Assembly (NCBI RefSeq): GCF_902170785.1
Contig: NZ_CABHYG010000009.1
Span: forward strand, 1 to 64,000
DNA from: Yersinia proxima
GTDB taxonomy: Bacteria > Pseudomonadota > Gammaproteobacteria > Enterobacterales > Enterobacteriaceae
Direction of reading: 5' to 3'
DNA: 64,000 nucleotides
Both the position numbers and the translations under genes were made by a program. Below, piece by piece: positions 8,718-17,637 of the stretch. Position 1 is the first letter of the stretch; each line of letters starts with the position of its first letter. The notes under the pieces are model-generated. The model worked only from the letters and a program-made list of their open reading frames with translations. It did no database searches and was not told the DNA's origin.

Positions 8718-9080
8718 TTATTGTGCACTTGGCAAAATCTCGAGAACCACTTCGGACGGACGACATAAACGAGTCCCAATCGCGGTCACCACAATAGGCC
8801 GGTTAATAAGAATGGGATATCTCAGCATAAAACCAATCAGTTGCTCATCGGTGAATATATCGTCTGACAATCCCTGTTGCTCATAAGGCTCAACGTTCTT
8901 ACGTAATAATCCTCTTACAGTTATTCCCATATCCGCAATCAGCTTAACCAGCTCATCGCGGCTTGGTGGTGTTTCCAGATAATAAATAATTGCGGGTTCT
9001 GTTCCACAATTACGAATAAGCGCCAACGTATTGCGGGATGTTCCACAGGCTGGGTTGTGATAAATGGTCACGTTATTCAT
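8718..9080 (-). CDS. arsC: Arsenate reductase (glutaredoxin-dependent)
   Basis: ArsC reduces arsenate to arsenite in the cytoplasm using glutathione and glutaredoxin; the arsenite is then exported by ArsB. The start MNNVTIYHNPACGTSRNTLA holds the catalytic cysteine in NPACGTSRN, and the conserved arginines of LINRPIVV and GTRLCRPSE are present. At 120 residues it ends right after ILPSAQ, about 20 residues short of the plasmid R773-type enzyme as I recall it. The missing tail is beyond the known catalytic residues, so activity is plausible. It is the last gene of arsRBC, 12 nt after arsB. Confidence 0.93.
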   Translation of the reverse strand: MNNVTIYHNPACGTSRNTLALIRNCGTEPAIIYYLETPPSRDELVKLIADMGITVRGLLRKNVEPYEQQGLSDDIFTDEQLIGFMLRYPILINRPIVVTAIGTRLCRPSEVVLEILPSAQ

Positions 9081-9092
9081 AATGCTTTCTCG

Positions 9093-10382
9093 TTACAAAG
9101 TGATAGAAAGGCGCAATGCCAGTGCAGCCAGCGTGACAAACAAGATTGGTAGGGTCATGATAATTCCAGTACGGAAATAGTATCCCCAGCTAATATTCAT
9201 GTTCTTCTGTGATAAAACATGCAGCCAGAGCAAAGTGGCCAGACTGCCGATTGGCGTAATTTTTGGCCCTAAATCACAGCCAATCACGTTGGCGTAAACC
9301 ATAGCTTCCTTAATCGTGCCAGAGGCCGTACTGCCATCAATAGACAAGGCACCAACAAGTACTGTCGGCATGTTGTTCATAATAGAAGAAAGAAATGCTG
9401 TCAGAAATCCCGTTCCAAAAGTAGCAACCCACAGTCCATGTTCTGCCAGTTGATCAAGTACACCAGAAAGGTAATCAGTCAGCCCCGCATTGCGCAGGCC
9501 ATACACCACTAAATACATCCCAAGCGAAAAAATCACAATTTGCCAAGGTGCATTGCGGACAATCTTACTGGTATTAATTATATGTCCTCTTTTTGCCACC
9601 ATGAATAGAGTCACTGCACCAACAGCAGCAATTGCGCTTACTGGAACGCCGAGTGGTTCCAGAACAAAAAAACCCGCCAACAACAAAATCAAAACGATCC
9701 AACCGGTTTTGAATGTCGCCGGATCTTTAATGGCTTTACCTGGTTCTTTTAGCCGGGAGATTTCGTAAGTAGCGGGAATATCCTTACGAAAGAATAAATG
9801 CAACATGATAAGTGTTGCGATAATAGCAACGATATCTACTGGTATCATTACAGAGGCATATTTAGCAAAGCCAAGTTTAAAGAAATCAGCAGAGACGATA
9901 TTCACTAAATTAGACACAATCAGTGGCAAACTGGCCGTATCAGCAATAAACCCAGCGGCCATAACAAACGCCAGTGTTGACCCCTTACTAAAGCCTAACG
10001 CCAACAACATAGCAATTACTATAGGCGTCAGAATAAGTGCAGCACCATCGTTCGCAAACAGCGCCGCAACTACAGCCCCTAATAATACAATATAAGTAAA
10101 TAATAACCGTCCGCGTCCCCTCCCCCAACGAGAAATATGCAATGCTGCCCATTCAAAAAAACCTGACTCATCAAGCAACAAACTAATGATTATCACTGCA
10201 ATAAAAGTGGCAGTCGCATTCCAGACAATATTCCAGACCACCGGAATATCAACAACCTGTACTACACCGGTCATTAAAGCCAGCGCTGCACCCAAAGTCG
10301 CACTCCACCCAATGCCTAATCCTTTAGGTTGCCAAATAACCAAAGCAATAGTCAGGATAAATATTGCACCTGCCAACAACAT
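9093..10382 (-). CDS. arsB: Arsenite efflux pump
   Basis: A 429-residue ArsB-family inner-membrane transporter that extrudes arsenite and antimonite. The many hydrophobic segments, the length, and stretches such as [20 protein letters not shown] and [16 protein letters not shown] closely match enterobacterial ArsB. The ATG at 10382 has GGAGGT at five-base spacing; an earlier in-frame ATG at 10394 only adds MGGF. It is the middle gene of arsRBC, 133 nt after arsR (with this start) and 12 nt before arsC. No ArsA ATPase gene is nearby, so efflux should be driven by the proton motive force. Confidence 0.95.
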   Translation of the reverse strand: MLLAGAIFILTIALVIWQPKGLGIGWSATLGAALALMTGVVQVVDIPVVWNIVWNATATFIAVIIISLLLDESGFFEWAALHISRWGRGRGRLLFTYIVLLGAVVAALFANDGAALILTPIVIAMLLALGFSKGSTLAFVMAAGFIADTASLPLIVSNLVNIVSADFFKLGFAKYASVMIPVDIVAIIATLIMLHLFFRKDIPATYEISRLKEPGKAIKDPATFKTGWIVLILLLAGFFVLEPLGVPVSAIAAVGAVTLFMVAKRGHIINTSKIVRNAPWQIVIFSLGMYLVVYGLRNAGLTDYLSGVLDQLAEHGLWVATFGTGFLTAFLSSIMNNMPTVLVGALSIDGSTASGTIKEAMVYANVIGCDLGPKITPIGSLATLLWLHVLSQKNMNISWGYYFRTGIIMTLPILFVTLAALALRLSITL

Positions 10383-10487
10383 AAAACCTCCCATAGGACT
10401 GTATAAACGGCCCTATTTGTTAATGTGATAAGTTATTTCGTAAACTACCCATGCTATCTGTGGGCTTGCCCTTATAATTCACATTCG

Positions 10488-10501
10488 TTTTTTCATATAT
10501 G
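10488..10501. promoter_or_regulatory. Possible second ArsR-type site between arsR and arsB
   Basis: TTTTTTCATATATG on the plus strand is nearly the reverse complement of part of the palindromic region in front of arsR (ATATATGAAAAAT). It lies in the arsR-arsB gap. It may allow ArsR to act on a second promoter for arsBC. Similarity is seen directly; binding is inferred. Confidence 0.35.
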
Positions 10502-10515
10502 TTAAGGTAAAAAAA

Positions 10516-10866
10516 TTACCTACAACTTCTCTTATCGTTGGAAGTGCAATTCGCCGTCGATAAGTTGCGTGTCATCTTCTGGACTTCATCCTGTTGGCTT
10601 AACCAGGCTTGATCTATGACTTGTGCTGCCCATGAAGGAATATGTGGAGAGAGGCGATAATGTACCCATTTTCCTTGTTTGCGATCTAGCAGTAACCCAC
10701 TATCTCTAAGCATAGCCAGATGGCGTGATATCTTTGGTTGGGGTTCATTAAGAGCGGTACAGAGATCACAAACACACAGTTCACCGAGTTCTTTGAGCAA
10801 CAGCACTATACCCAGACGGGTTTCATCAGATAAGTTTTTGAACAATTGCAGCGGCGTTAAAAACAT
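10516..10866 (-). CDS. arsR: Arsenical-responsive repressor
   Basis: A 116-residue ArsR/SmtB winged-helix repressor of the ars operon that releases DNA on binding arsenite or antimonite. The metal-sensing motif ELCVCDLC gives the three cysteines of the classical enterobacterial type. The DNA-reading helix is QPKISRHLAMLRDSGLL. The ATG at 10866 has AGGAG six bases upstream. The gene heads arsRBC and presumably binds the palindrome just upstream of its promoter, giving autoregulation. Confidence 0.95.
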   Translation of the reverse strand: MFLTPLQLFKNLSDETRLGIVLLLKELGELCVCDLCTALNEPQPKISRHLAMLRDSGLLLDRKQGKWVHYRLSPHIPSWAAQVIDQAWLSQQDEVQKMTRNLSTANCTSNDKRSCR

Positions 10867-10892
10867 TATTTTCTCCTGAACATATCAGGCTT

Positions 10893-10942
10893 AGAATACC
10901 GTGCATAAAAATAAAATCAACGATATATATGAAAAATCATAT
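10893..10942 (-). promoter_or_regulatory. arsRBC promoter and ArsR-like operator
   Basis: On the minus strand, TTGATT (10915-10920) and TATTCT (10893-10898) are separated by 16 bases, giving a good sigma-70-type promoter about 30 nt before the arsR start. Immediately upstream is an inverted repeat ATATGA-AAAA-TCATAT at 10927-10942, which abuts the -35 element as expected for a repressor or activator site. Sequence features are certain; function is inferred. Confidence 0.6.
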
Positions 10943-11122
10943 GTGAATATCTAAACTATCAGTTGCTCAATAATCCTTGCCATGTGATACGCACCAGCAA
11001 ACCTGATGCGGGCAAAATAAATATCGCGACCATAAGCGTTGTTCTGGCTTTTGACGCTTATTGTTACAATGTTATGATAAGTGTCTGAGAGTCATTGAAA
11101 TCATGATAATAAAGGATACGTT

Positions 11123-11869
11123 TTGAACACAAGAAGCAGAATGCGGTTGTGGCCACGGTTGGCGCTATATGCAATGGCTATCTTGCTCGTCGCTGGGTGC
11201 TCAAATAAATCGGATCGTGACTACGCCAAATTGCCAAAAGGTAGTTACAGTGATAAATCCTACACAGTCAAAAAGGGCGACACCCTCTATTTTATAGCCT
11301 GGATCAGTGACAGTGAAGTCAGTGACCTTGCCCGTATCAACAAACTAAAACCCCCTTATCGGCTTGAAGTTGGGCAGAAATTGCGGCTTGATAGTTCGAG
11401 TTCAACAGGGCGTCTGACGTCAACTAAACGCAAATCATCAAGTACTGCGCTGGCTAAATCGACACCGCCACCTGGTGCAAGCCGTTGTTGGCGTTGGCCC
11501 ACTAGCGGCCAAATAATATCGAAATATTCTACTGCCGATGGCGGCAACAAAGGGATTGATATTGCGGGTAAACGCGGGCAGCCAGTCTATGCTTCAGCCA
11601 AAGGAAAAGTAGTGTATGTCGGGAATCAACTGCGTGGCTATGGCAATCTCATCATGATTAAGCACGGCGAGGATTTCATTACCGCTTACGCCCATAATGA
11701 CACCATGCTGGTGAAAAATGGTCAGGATGTTAAAGCTGGACAGAAAATAGCTACCATGGGGAGTACAGGAACAGATACCCTAATGTTGCATTTCCAAATT
11801 CGTTATCGGGCAACTGCACTTGACCCACTGCGCTATCTGCCCGCGCAAGGAACAACACCTAAATGCTAG
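11123..11869 (+). CDS. actS: Amidase activator lipoprotein (LysM and degenerate M23 peptidase domain), YgeR/ActS type
   Basis: A 248-residue outer-membrane lipoprotein (lipobox LLVAGC) with a LysM domain (YTVKKGDTLYFIAW to VGQKLRL), a Ser/Thr-rich linker and a C-terminal M23/LytM domain. E. coli ActS (YgeR) activates cell-wall amidases during daughter-cell separation and stress. The first metal histidine of active M23 enzymes is replaced by Lys in GGNKGIDIAG, so it is an activator rather than a peptidase, while AYAHND and LHFQIR remain. The TTG at 11123 has AAGGA at six-base spacing; an ATG at 11141 is the alternative start and also retains the signal peptide. Confidence 0.9.
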   Translation: MNTRSRMRLWPRLALYAMAILLVAGCSNKSDRDYAKLPKGSYSDKSYTVKKGDTLYFIAWISDSEVSDLARINKLKPPYRLEVGQKLRLDSSSSTGRLTSTKRKSSSTALAKSTPPPGASRCWRWPTSGQIISKYSTADGGNKGIDIAGKRGQPVYASAKGKVVYVGNQLRGYGNLIMIKHGEDFITAYAHNDTMLVKNGQDVKAGQKIATMGSTGTDTLMLHFQIRYRATALDPLRYLPAQGTTPKC

Positions 11870-11901
11870 CTGATTAAGTTCTTATGCTGTCGCAGATAGA
11901 T

Positions 11902-11927
11902 AAAAGGCTCCTGTTCGGGAGCCTTTT
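11902..11927 (+). terminator. Terminator after actS
   Basis: Perfect ten-base arms AAAAGGCTCC and GGAGCCTTTT flank a six-base loop, starting 33 nt after the actS stop and ending in a short T run. It could act in both directions, also ending transcription from the isomerase gene on the other strand. Confidence 0.85.
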
Positions 11928-12076
11928 AGGTTAATGACAAAGCTATTATCGTTCAGTGAGTGAAGGGTTGACCATCCCTAGGGGCACTTCAATGGCTACG
12001 CCATTACGATCCCAACGGCACGTCTCCCCTTCATTAACTTTGTCAGAAGCCTTGTTTTTGATAGTTATTACTATTA

Positions 12077-12715
12077 TTACGCCAGAATTTGTTTCACGAA
12101 TGCTTTGATTTCTTCAACCTGACAGTTATCAAAGAAACACTGCTGGAAACGCTCGCCACTCACGGCTGTTTTCACCAATTCCGGATCGATAGCGCGCAGT
12201 GTGTCCAGATAGTTGTCTTTTACTACAGCCGCTTTCACCTGGTTCAAAATACCCGCGTTACGCACTTGCGGCTCTTTACGATCCAGTGGGTAGCCTTCAC
12301 CTTTCACGCCAGTGAACGCTTTTTCAAAGATGTAACGCACATTCAGTTCAGCACCCCAGCCAAAACCTTTGGCGAATGGCAGCGACAGTGCATTACCGTT
12401 GTTAATTTGAGCAAACAGGAAAGCATCTGCTGGATCGATACAATAGCCGCACACTACACCTGGATGAATGTTCAATGACATCATTGCACCCTGGCCCGTA
12501 CCGCAACCTGTGACCACAAAATCAACGGCTTTAGCATTAAGCAGGATGCTGGCCATAATCCCCAGATGAATATAAGTCAGGTGATGGTCGTTCTCATCAC
12601 TCATACCTACGTTATATACCGGATACGCTTTTTCTGAGGCTACGGCGTTCAGCTCTTTCAGGATGATTGCGTTTTTACCCGCCTGGCTGTTTTCCATCAT
12701 CAGTGCGATTTTCAT
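12077..12715 (-). CDS. RpiB/LacA/LacB-family sugar-phosphate isomerase
   Basis: A 212-residue protein of the RpiB/LacAB family, which interconverts aldose and ketose phosphates. The family signature is visible in DFVVTGCGTGQGAMMSLN, with the catalytic-type cysteine in TGCGTGQG. NVGMSDENDHHLTYIHLG and GVVCGYC are also conserved-looking. The C-terminal 70 residues extend beyond the minimal RpiB length (about 150), as in a larger subfamily whose substrate I do not know. The ATG at 12715 follows GGAGATAATAA. It stands alone between actS and the autotransporter gene, so context does not identify the sugar. Confidence 0.8.
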   Translation of the reverse strand: MKIALMMENSQAGKNAIILKELNAVASEKAYPVYNVGMSDENDHHLTYIHLGIMASILLNAKAVDFVVTGCGTGQGAMMSLNIHPGVVCGYCIDPADAFLFAQINNGNALSLPFAKGFGWGAELNVRYIFEKAFTGVKGEGYPLDRKEPQVRNAGILNQVKAAVVKDNYLDTLRAIDPELVKTAVSGERFQQCFFDNCQVEEIKAFVKQILA

Positions 12716-12887
12716 TTATTATCTCCGTTGCGCCAACGAGCTTTAACCCATTGGGTGTGATAGTTAGACTTGACTGTGCAGACCATAGCAACTTGGAAAC
12801 AAAATTTCAATTTTAATGGAAGGATGTTTTATAAATATCACACTTTGAGATTTAACAGGCACTCGCCAGTGTGGCGGCTGAGGTAAG

Positions 12888-12914
12888 AGGCCTGCCTGTC
12901 CTTTTGGCAGGCCT
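12888..12914. terminator. Hairpin downstream of the autotransporter gene
   Basis: Perfect nine-base arms AGGCCTGCC and GGCAGGCCT lie 14 nt past the autotransporter stop. No clear T tract follows on the minus strand, so the hairpin may be a weak terminator or an mRNA-stabilising 3' structure. Confidence 0.5.
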
Positions 12915-12928
12915 TTATGCATCACAGA

Positions 12929-15900
12929 TTAGAAAGCGTACTTAAATCCGACTGTTAGTGCTGTATCGCTATAACCTTTATCACCTATTTGCTGGGCAAC
13001 GTTAGCCCATAAGTTAACGTGTTTAGTCAGTTGCCCTTCAGCCCCTAATTTCAACTCGCCAACGTTAGAATTACCCGCCTGCTGGATGACAACCCCATCC
13101 ATTACGGTGCCAGCTTGCTCAGTGTTGTGCAGCCAGTTAGCTTCAACGTAGGTGGTAAACAATTTATCTTTGCCTTTATCCATATCGCTAACACTGTCAC
13201 GAGAGAGCTTCACACCCAAACGGGTCTGGACATTGTTATTTCCGTTCGATGTCACATGAGTGCCATTGGTTTCGGTATGGTCATCAGCTTTGATGCCATT
13301 CCAGATAACCTGCGCCTGAGGTGTCACGAATACATCACCATTTTCACCATGATAAACCGGCATCCGATAACCGCTCTCTACTGATGCGCTCAGGCCATTG
13401 ATATCATATTTCTCACCTGACAGTTGCTCACCGTCCACTTCCGCTTTCAGTTTACTGTATTGCAGCCAACTGTCGATGTACCATCCATTCAGGTTTTTTG
13501 CGTTTTGATACCAGGTGGCGTAAACCCCGCCGCTGTAGCCATCGACATTCCCTTTAGAGTGATAACCGGTTCTACCTGAGTCACTTTTGCTATCTGATTC
13601 ACCATAACCCAGCATCAAACCAACCCCTAAGCGGTCTGTATCACCAAACTGCATCTGGGCAACTTCGCCCCCGCCCTGAATCACATAGCTATTCATTGAG
13701 GTTTTAATCTGGCCCGTTGCATCATTAAACTTGGTACGGTCACCTTGCTGACGTAGCCAGATACTGGAGTTTTCAGCATGCCCTGCACGGTCTTCCAGAC
13801 GCAAATTAAACAATTTAGTTGCAGCCGCCATATTAGCGATATAACTGCCTGCTTCAGGGCGAACTGTCGCCGTGCGAGGTGTTGCGCCTCGACCTGAGGT
13901 ATCCGTTGGATCTGGGATCGTGCGCGGATCAGTCGGTAAATTCGGATCAGTTGGCAACACTGGAATATTAGGATCAGTTGGTGCCTGCTGTACATAATCA
14001 CTGGTTAAGTACCAGTTTTTTGCATTAGCGCCATCAATAGTGCTACCAGAACGAACAAAATAATCATAAGAACCGGCAACAATACGCTGACTATTAGCAA
14101 ATGTTCCCTGCGAGTTACCATCAACCTGAACAATTTCAATGCCCTGAACCGTCTGTGCACCATGACCGCCGATATTATTAATCACAACATCGGTATGACC
14201 CGAAGTATCACCTCTTACCACCAGTTTGTCCGTGGCCGAAGTATCATCACCGAGTTCAGTATTCAGCATCAGTTGACTATTGCTACCGGCATAATCACCA
14301 TTTATGGTCAAGGTTTTATAAACGCCCGCATTCGGTGTACTAAAGGCAAGCGTTGAATCATTCAGCGCCAGTGATGCAATATCTGAATCATCAATAACCT
14401 GCCACAGGCTGCCGCCGTTCATTGATACCGCACCGGTGCTATTTGCCGCGCCGGTCCAACTGGCATTATTGTCCATTGCCAGACTTGCGATATTACGCGC
14501 CGAACCATGCCAGCTCGCGTTGTTACCCAGCGTTACAGTAGTACTCCCAGCCGTTGTTGCCTGCATATCGCCATTTAGCACTGCACCGCTATCGGCGCTA
14601 AAGGCAACACTACCGGCGCTCAGCACATCAAGTAACACTCCATTGTCAGGTGTCACAACGACCCCATCGGTGAAAGCGATATGTGTATTCGCACTGGCAA
14701 CCTGCACTGCAGCACCGCTACTCGTCAGCTCACCACCCGACATCTTAATATTGCTGTTGTCGCCATTAACTTCAGCGGAGATGCCCAAACTGTTACTGCC
14801 TTGTACCGCAATTTTGCTATTAATAAGGTCAATATCACTATTGAACACTGCCACCCCAATCGAATTTGCTCCCATCATGGTGATATCGGCATTGCTAATC
14901 TTGGTTACTGCCATTGGGAAAGCTGACACAACACCAATCGATTGATTACCGGTGGCCACAATCGTCAATCCATCAGCAGTGAGATTACCGCCCCCATTAT
15001 ATAATCCGTCAGAATGGTCCACTGCGGTTAAAATGTGTAGGTTATTGATTGTGGCAGTGCTGCCAGCTTTGGTCATAAGACCCACTTTTTTGTAACCACG
15101 ACTGGCGCTCGCTCCCATTATCGAAATGGTCGAATCACTCAGATTAAGCGTTGCATTACCACCACCGGTAAAGATGCCATATGCACTATCTGTGGCAGAT
15201 GAATTGACGGTGATATGACTATCAGAAACAGTAAGATGGCCACCATTGAGAGCCCCAAGACCAAACCCACTTAAACCATTAAAATAGGTTCCGTCCTGCG
15301 GAATAATGAGTGAATTCGTTGGCGTATGACCATTAATGGTAATATTGCTGTTAGTCAAATTAGCGCTGGCACCACTCTGAGCTAGCACGCCGATGTCAGC
15401 GGAGTCGCCTTGTATCCTCAGGTTATCAAATACCGCACTGGCACCCGCCCCATCTACCAGAACCCCCGTCCAGGCATTCTGGTCACTATGTGTTCCATCA
15501 ATATTGATAGTGATGCCGGAACCAAAGGTATCGCTCGGTGTATTGACCCCATTAACATAAATACCGGTTGCACCATTGTTGCTACCACCGGTATTGATGA
15601 TCGTATTGCCGCCGAGTTTAACCAACCCACCGTTATCCATCCAGGCACCGCCTTGTGCACCATTAAGCAGCGTCATGCCATCAAGTGTTATTAACGAGCC
15701 CATACCGCTGGCATTTACAGCCACGGCATTCGCGCTAGTACCAGCCTCAACATCTGTGCCAGCAACAACTCCACCACCACTGGCCGAAATAGCATTACCG
15801 ATTGCAATCTGAATGCTGTCTCCCGTTGGGATAGTGATATTTTGCCCTGCTACGGCAATAACTGGTGTTGATACCACCTGCGCAAATGCGAAAGAGGGTA

Positions 15901-15952
15901 AACATAAAATGGCTAAAATAGATTTTTTAAATTTCAAACGGTTTGCGTGCAT
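12929..15952 (-). CDS. Autotransporter with beta-helix passenger and beta-barrel
   Basis: A 1007-residue type Va autotransporter. The signal peptide ends LCLPSFAFAQ. Residues about 26-640 form a passenger rich in short Asn/Gly/Ser/Thr repeats of the kind that build a right-handed beta-helix (for example LTVSDSHITVNSS and LNLSDSTISIMG). A proline/aspartate-rich linker (PTDPNIPVLPTDP and similar, about 655-690) follows. The last 270 residues form the outer-membrane barrel, beginning near NSSIWLRQQGDRTKF and ending in KYAF with a terminal aromatic. No protease triad or subtilisin motif is visible, so adhesion or aggregation is more likely than proteolysis. Yersinia carries many such Yap-type proteins; the exact member was not identified. 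Confidence 0.9.
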   Translation of the reverse strand: MHANRLKFKKSILAILCLPSFAFAQVVSTPVIAVAGQNITIPTGDSIQIAIGNAISASGGGVVAGTDVEAGTSANAVAVNASGMGSLITLDGMTLLNGAQGGAWMDNGGLVKLGGNTIINTGGSNNGATGIYVNGVNTPSDTFGSGITINIDGTHSDQNAWTGVLVDGAGASAVFDNLRIQGDSADIGVLAQSGASANLTNSNITINGHTPTNSLIIPQDGTYFNGLSGFGLGALNGGHLTVSDSHITVNSSATDSAYGIFTGGGNATLNLSDSTISIMGASASRGYKKVGLMTKAGSTATINNLHILTAVDHSDGLYNGGGNLTADGLTIVATGNQSIGVVSAFPMAVTKISNADITMMGANSIGVAVFNSDIDLINSKIAVQGSNSLGISAEVNGDNSNIKMSGGELTSSGAAVQVASANTHIAFTDGVVVTPDNGVLLDVLSAGSVAFSADSGAVLNGDMQATTAGSTTVTLGNNASWHGSARNIASLAMDNNASWTGAANSTGAVSMNGGSLWQVIDDSDIASLALNDSTLAFSTPNAGVYKTLTINGDYAGSNSQLMLNTELGDDTSATDKLVVRGDTSGHTDVVINNIGGHGAQTVQGIEIVQVDGNSQGTFANSQRIVAGSYDYFVRSGSTIDGANAKNWYLTSDYVQQAPTDPNIPVLPTDPNLPTDPRTIPDPTDTSGRGATPRTATVRPEAGSYIANMAAATKLFNLRLEDRAGHAENSSIWLRQQGDRTKFNDATGQIKTSMNSYVIQGGGEVAQMQFGDTDRLGVGLMLGYGESDSKSDSGRTGYHSKGNVDGYSGGVYATWYQNAKNLNGWYIDSWLQYSKLKAEVDGEQLSGEKYDINGLSASVESGYRMPVYHGENGDVFVTPQAQVIWNGIKADDHTETNGTHVTSNGNNNVQTRLGVKLSRDSVSDMDKGKDKLFTTYVEANWLHNTEQAGTVMDGVVIQQAGNSNVGELKLGAEGQLTKHVNLWANVAQQIGDKGYSDTALTVGFKYAF

Positions 15953-16764
15953 AAGTTTATCTCAACGAGTAGAACAGCTATCATCATATTTCGGGCGTTA
16001 TTATTTAAATAATTAACTTATGACGTTAATTATTATATTTCAGGAGTGTGTTACCGAGTAAATGCTATCACGCGGAATAAATAACAAAAAGGGGGTTTAA
16101 TTCTAATTTTTGTAAAATGCAGCGACAAGAGAGACAAAATAGCATTATTTTGTCTCATTGCGATGGTTATTCCACCTTCAATTAAACGTGCGTAAAAAAA
16201 CATGTAATTTAACAGTTGTTAATTAATAATTATAGATTTGTAAAATAAATGAATCATCAATAGATCCATGTCAAAAAAAACCAACAAAACACAATAAATT
16301 CAATTTAATCAGTTGGTTACTTGAATGAGAAATGAATAAATAAAATACTACAGTGATCTTATATTTATGTTTTTACACATGTTATTTATATTGTATTTAA
16401 AGAAGTAAAACCAACAATCTAAGAGTATCCTTATTTTCCCATTTCAAGTGGCATCATGTCGTTTAACAAAATAATTTAGAATAGGTAATAAATGAAATGC
16501 CATCATTTTTTTCGACATACTTTTTGTCATTTTAATAAAAATTAAAAAAAGATTAGTGATAAGGCTTCTGCCATTCTTTTCAGTTAGGAGAAGAGGACGT
16601 TATTTAAGAATTAATACCATATGCTTGTGAGTTAATTCTTAGATTGGCTATGGAATATATATTTTTAATGTCTATAACGTCACTCGGCTATTAAGAAAAA
16701 GAGTGTCATTATCGTCAGGTAAAAAATTAAAGCCGCGCAACTCACTTACGCAGCCTTAGTGCTG
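15953..16764. other. AT-rich intergenic region between the autotransporter and zinT genes
   Basis: About 0.8 kb with no convincing gene on either strand and many A or T tracts. It holds the upstream control region of the autotransporter gene and the downstream region of zinT. No promoter could be fixed by eye. Confidence 0.6.
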
Positions 16765-17436
16765 TTAGTGATGCAACATCTCGTGGACAATGTCACCTTT
16801 ATCTAACGTTATCGGGTAAAAGGTTGGCCAGTTATCCATTTCTTTCAGCAGCTTCTCTTGTGATTCATTACTCATATAGATATGAAAATGCTGGGATTTC
16901 TGTGGCTCAATGATATGGTCACTGAATTGGACATATTTCGGGGCTTTGGAACTGGCATCTTTGCATTCATATAAATAGCGCACCCCCTTCTTCCCTGAAT
17001 CATAGTGCATTATTTTAAAACCAGAGTAACTGTATTGGCAGGAGTTAACCGCTTCTGGGGTATGGAAATCAATAGTGTTGTTCTCAATACCAATCATCGT
17101 GATATCAGTTGCATAGCCTTTTTTATAATATTCTCGGTACTCCTCAAGGGTTTTATTTTTGTTTTTTTTGGCTTTATCTGCCAGCACTGGATCCAGATCA
17201 CCTTGTAACAGATAGGGATTAACCGATTGCCATACACCATCCCAATCACTGAGTGGCCGATCTTTAACGTCTTTATCTGCAAAGATACCTTCACTTGCTT
17301 TCCGTGCTGCTTCAGATTGTTGATGCTCATGGCTATGACTATGACTATGTTTGCCATGAGCAAATGAATTCAAACTGGTCAAGGACACACAAACACTAAG
17401 TGCAACGATGGATAGGTGGTGCAATTTCTTTGGCAT
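16765..17436 (-). CDS. zinT: Periplasmic zinc-binding protein ZinT
   Basis: ZinT (YodA) is a periplasmic lipocalin-like protein that binds Zn(II) or Cd(II) and helps deliver zinc to ZnuA under zinc starvation. The product is 223 residues with a signal peptide ending NSFAHG. A His-rich segment with alternating His and Ser residues follows, and the conserved core contains SDWDGVWQSVNPYL and, near the end, SQHFHIYMSN. The ATG at 17436 has AGGAG seven bases upstream; a TTG two codons earlier is not needed. A Zur-box-like palindrome lies 32 nt upstream. It is a single-gene unit. Confidence 0.95.
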   Translation of the reverse strand: MPKKLHHLSIVALSVCVSLTSLNSFAHGKHSHSHSHEHQQSEAARKASEGIFADKDVKDRPLSDWDGVWQSVNPYLLQGDLDPVLADKAKKNKNKTLEEYREYYKKGYATDITMIGIENNTIDFHTPEAVNSCQYSYSGFKIMHYDSGKKGVRYLYECKDASSKAPKYVQFSDHIIEPQKSQHFHIYMSNESQEKLLKEMDNWPTFYPITLDKGDIVHEMLHH

Positions 17437-17467
17437 GAACAACTCCTATTGATTGATTAAAATGTAA

Positions 17468-17482
17468 TGTTATATTATTACA
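17468..17482 (-). promoter_or_regulatory. Zur box upstream of zinT
   Basis: TGTTATATTATTACA differs by one base from the enterobacterial Zur core TGTTATAnTATAACA and sits just upstream of the zinT start. It is nested in a longer palindrome TGTAAT-N8-ATTACA. Repression of zinT by Zur in high zinc is therefore expected. Confidence 0.75.
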
Positions 17483-17520
17483 ATGTCATCAATCAACAGG
17501 TTTTACCCCTCATTAACGCA

Positions 17521-17593
17521 CTACACCTTTGTAGCCTCGTGTCGCACCATCCTTGTGCGCAGAAACTGTGATCTTTTGTCTATCCCCCACGAG
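17521..17593. repeat. Palindromic intergenic element
   Basis: Several nested inverted repeats lie in the zinT-hutD gap. CTACA-CCTT-TGTAG is at 17521-17534. CTCGTG (17536-17541) pairs with CACGAG (17588-17593), enclosing CGCAC-CATCCTT-GTGCG (17543-17559). The core CATCCTTG also occurs in the element near 56.6 kb. This may be a dispersed Yersinia intergenic repeat, but only copies elsewhere in the genome would prove it. Confidence 0.45.
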
Positions 17594-17637
17594 AGACAAC
17601 ATCATTGAGGCTTGTCAGCAATGTGAATGGTTAGTTT

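Noticed and set aside
12089-12478. 129-codon plus-strand frame over the isomerase gene
   Set aside because: Antisense to a recognised RpiB/LacAB-type gene, with no family match.
14436-14945. 169-codon plus-strand frame inside the autotransporter gene
   Set aside because: Antisense to the repetitive passenger; its low-complexity composition mirrors the repeats on the other strand.
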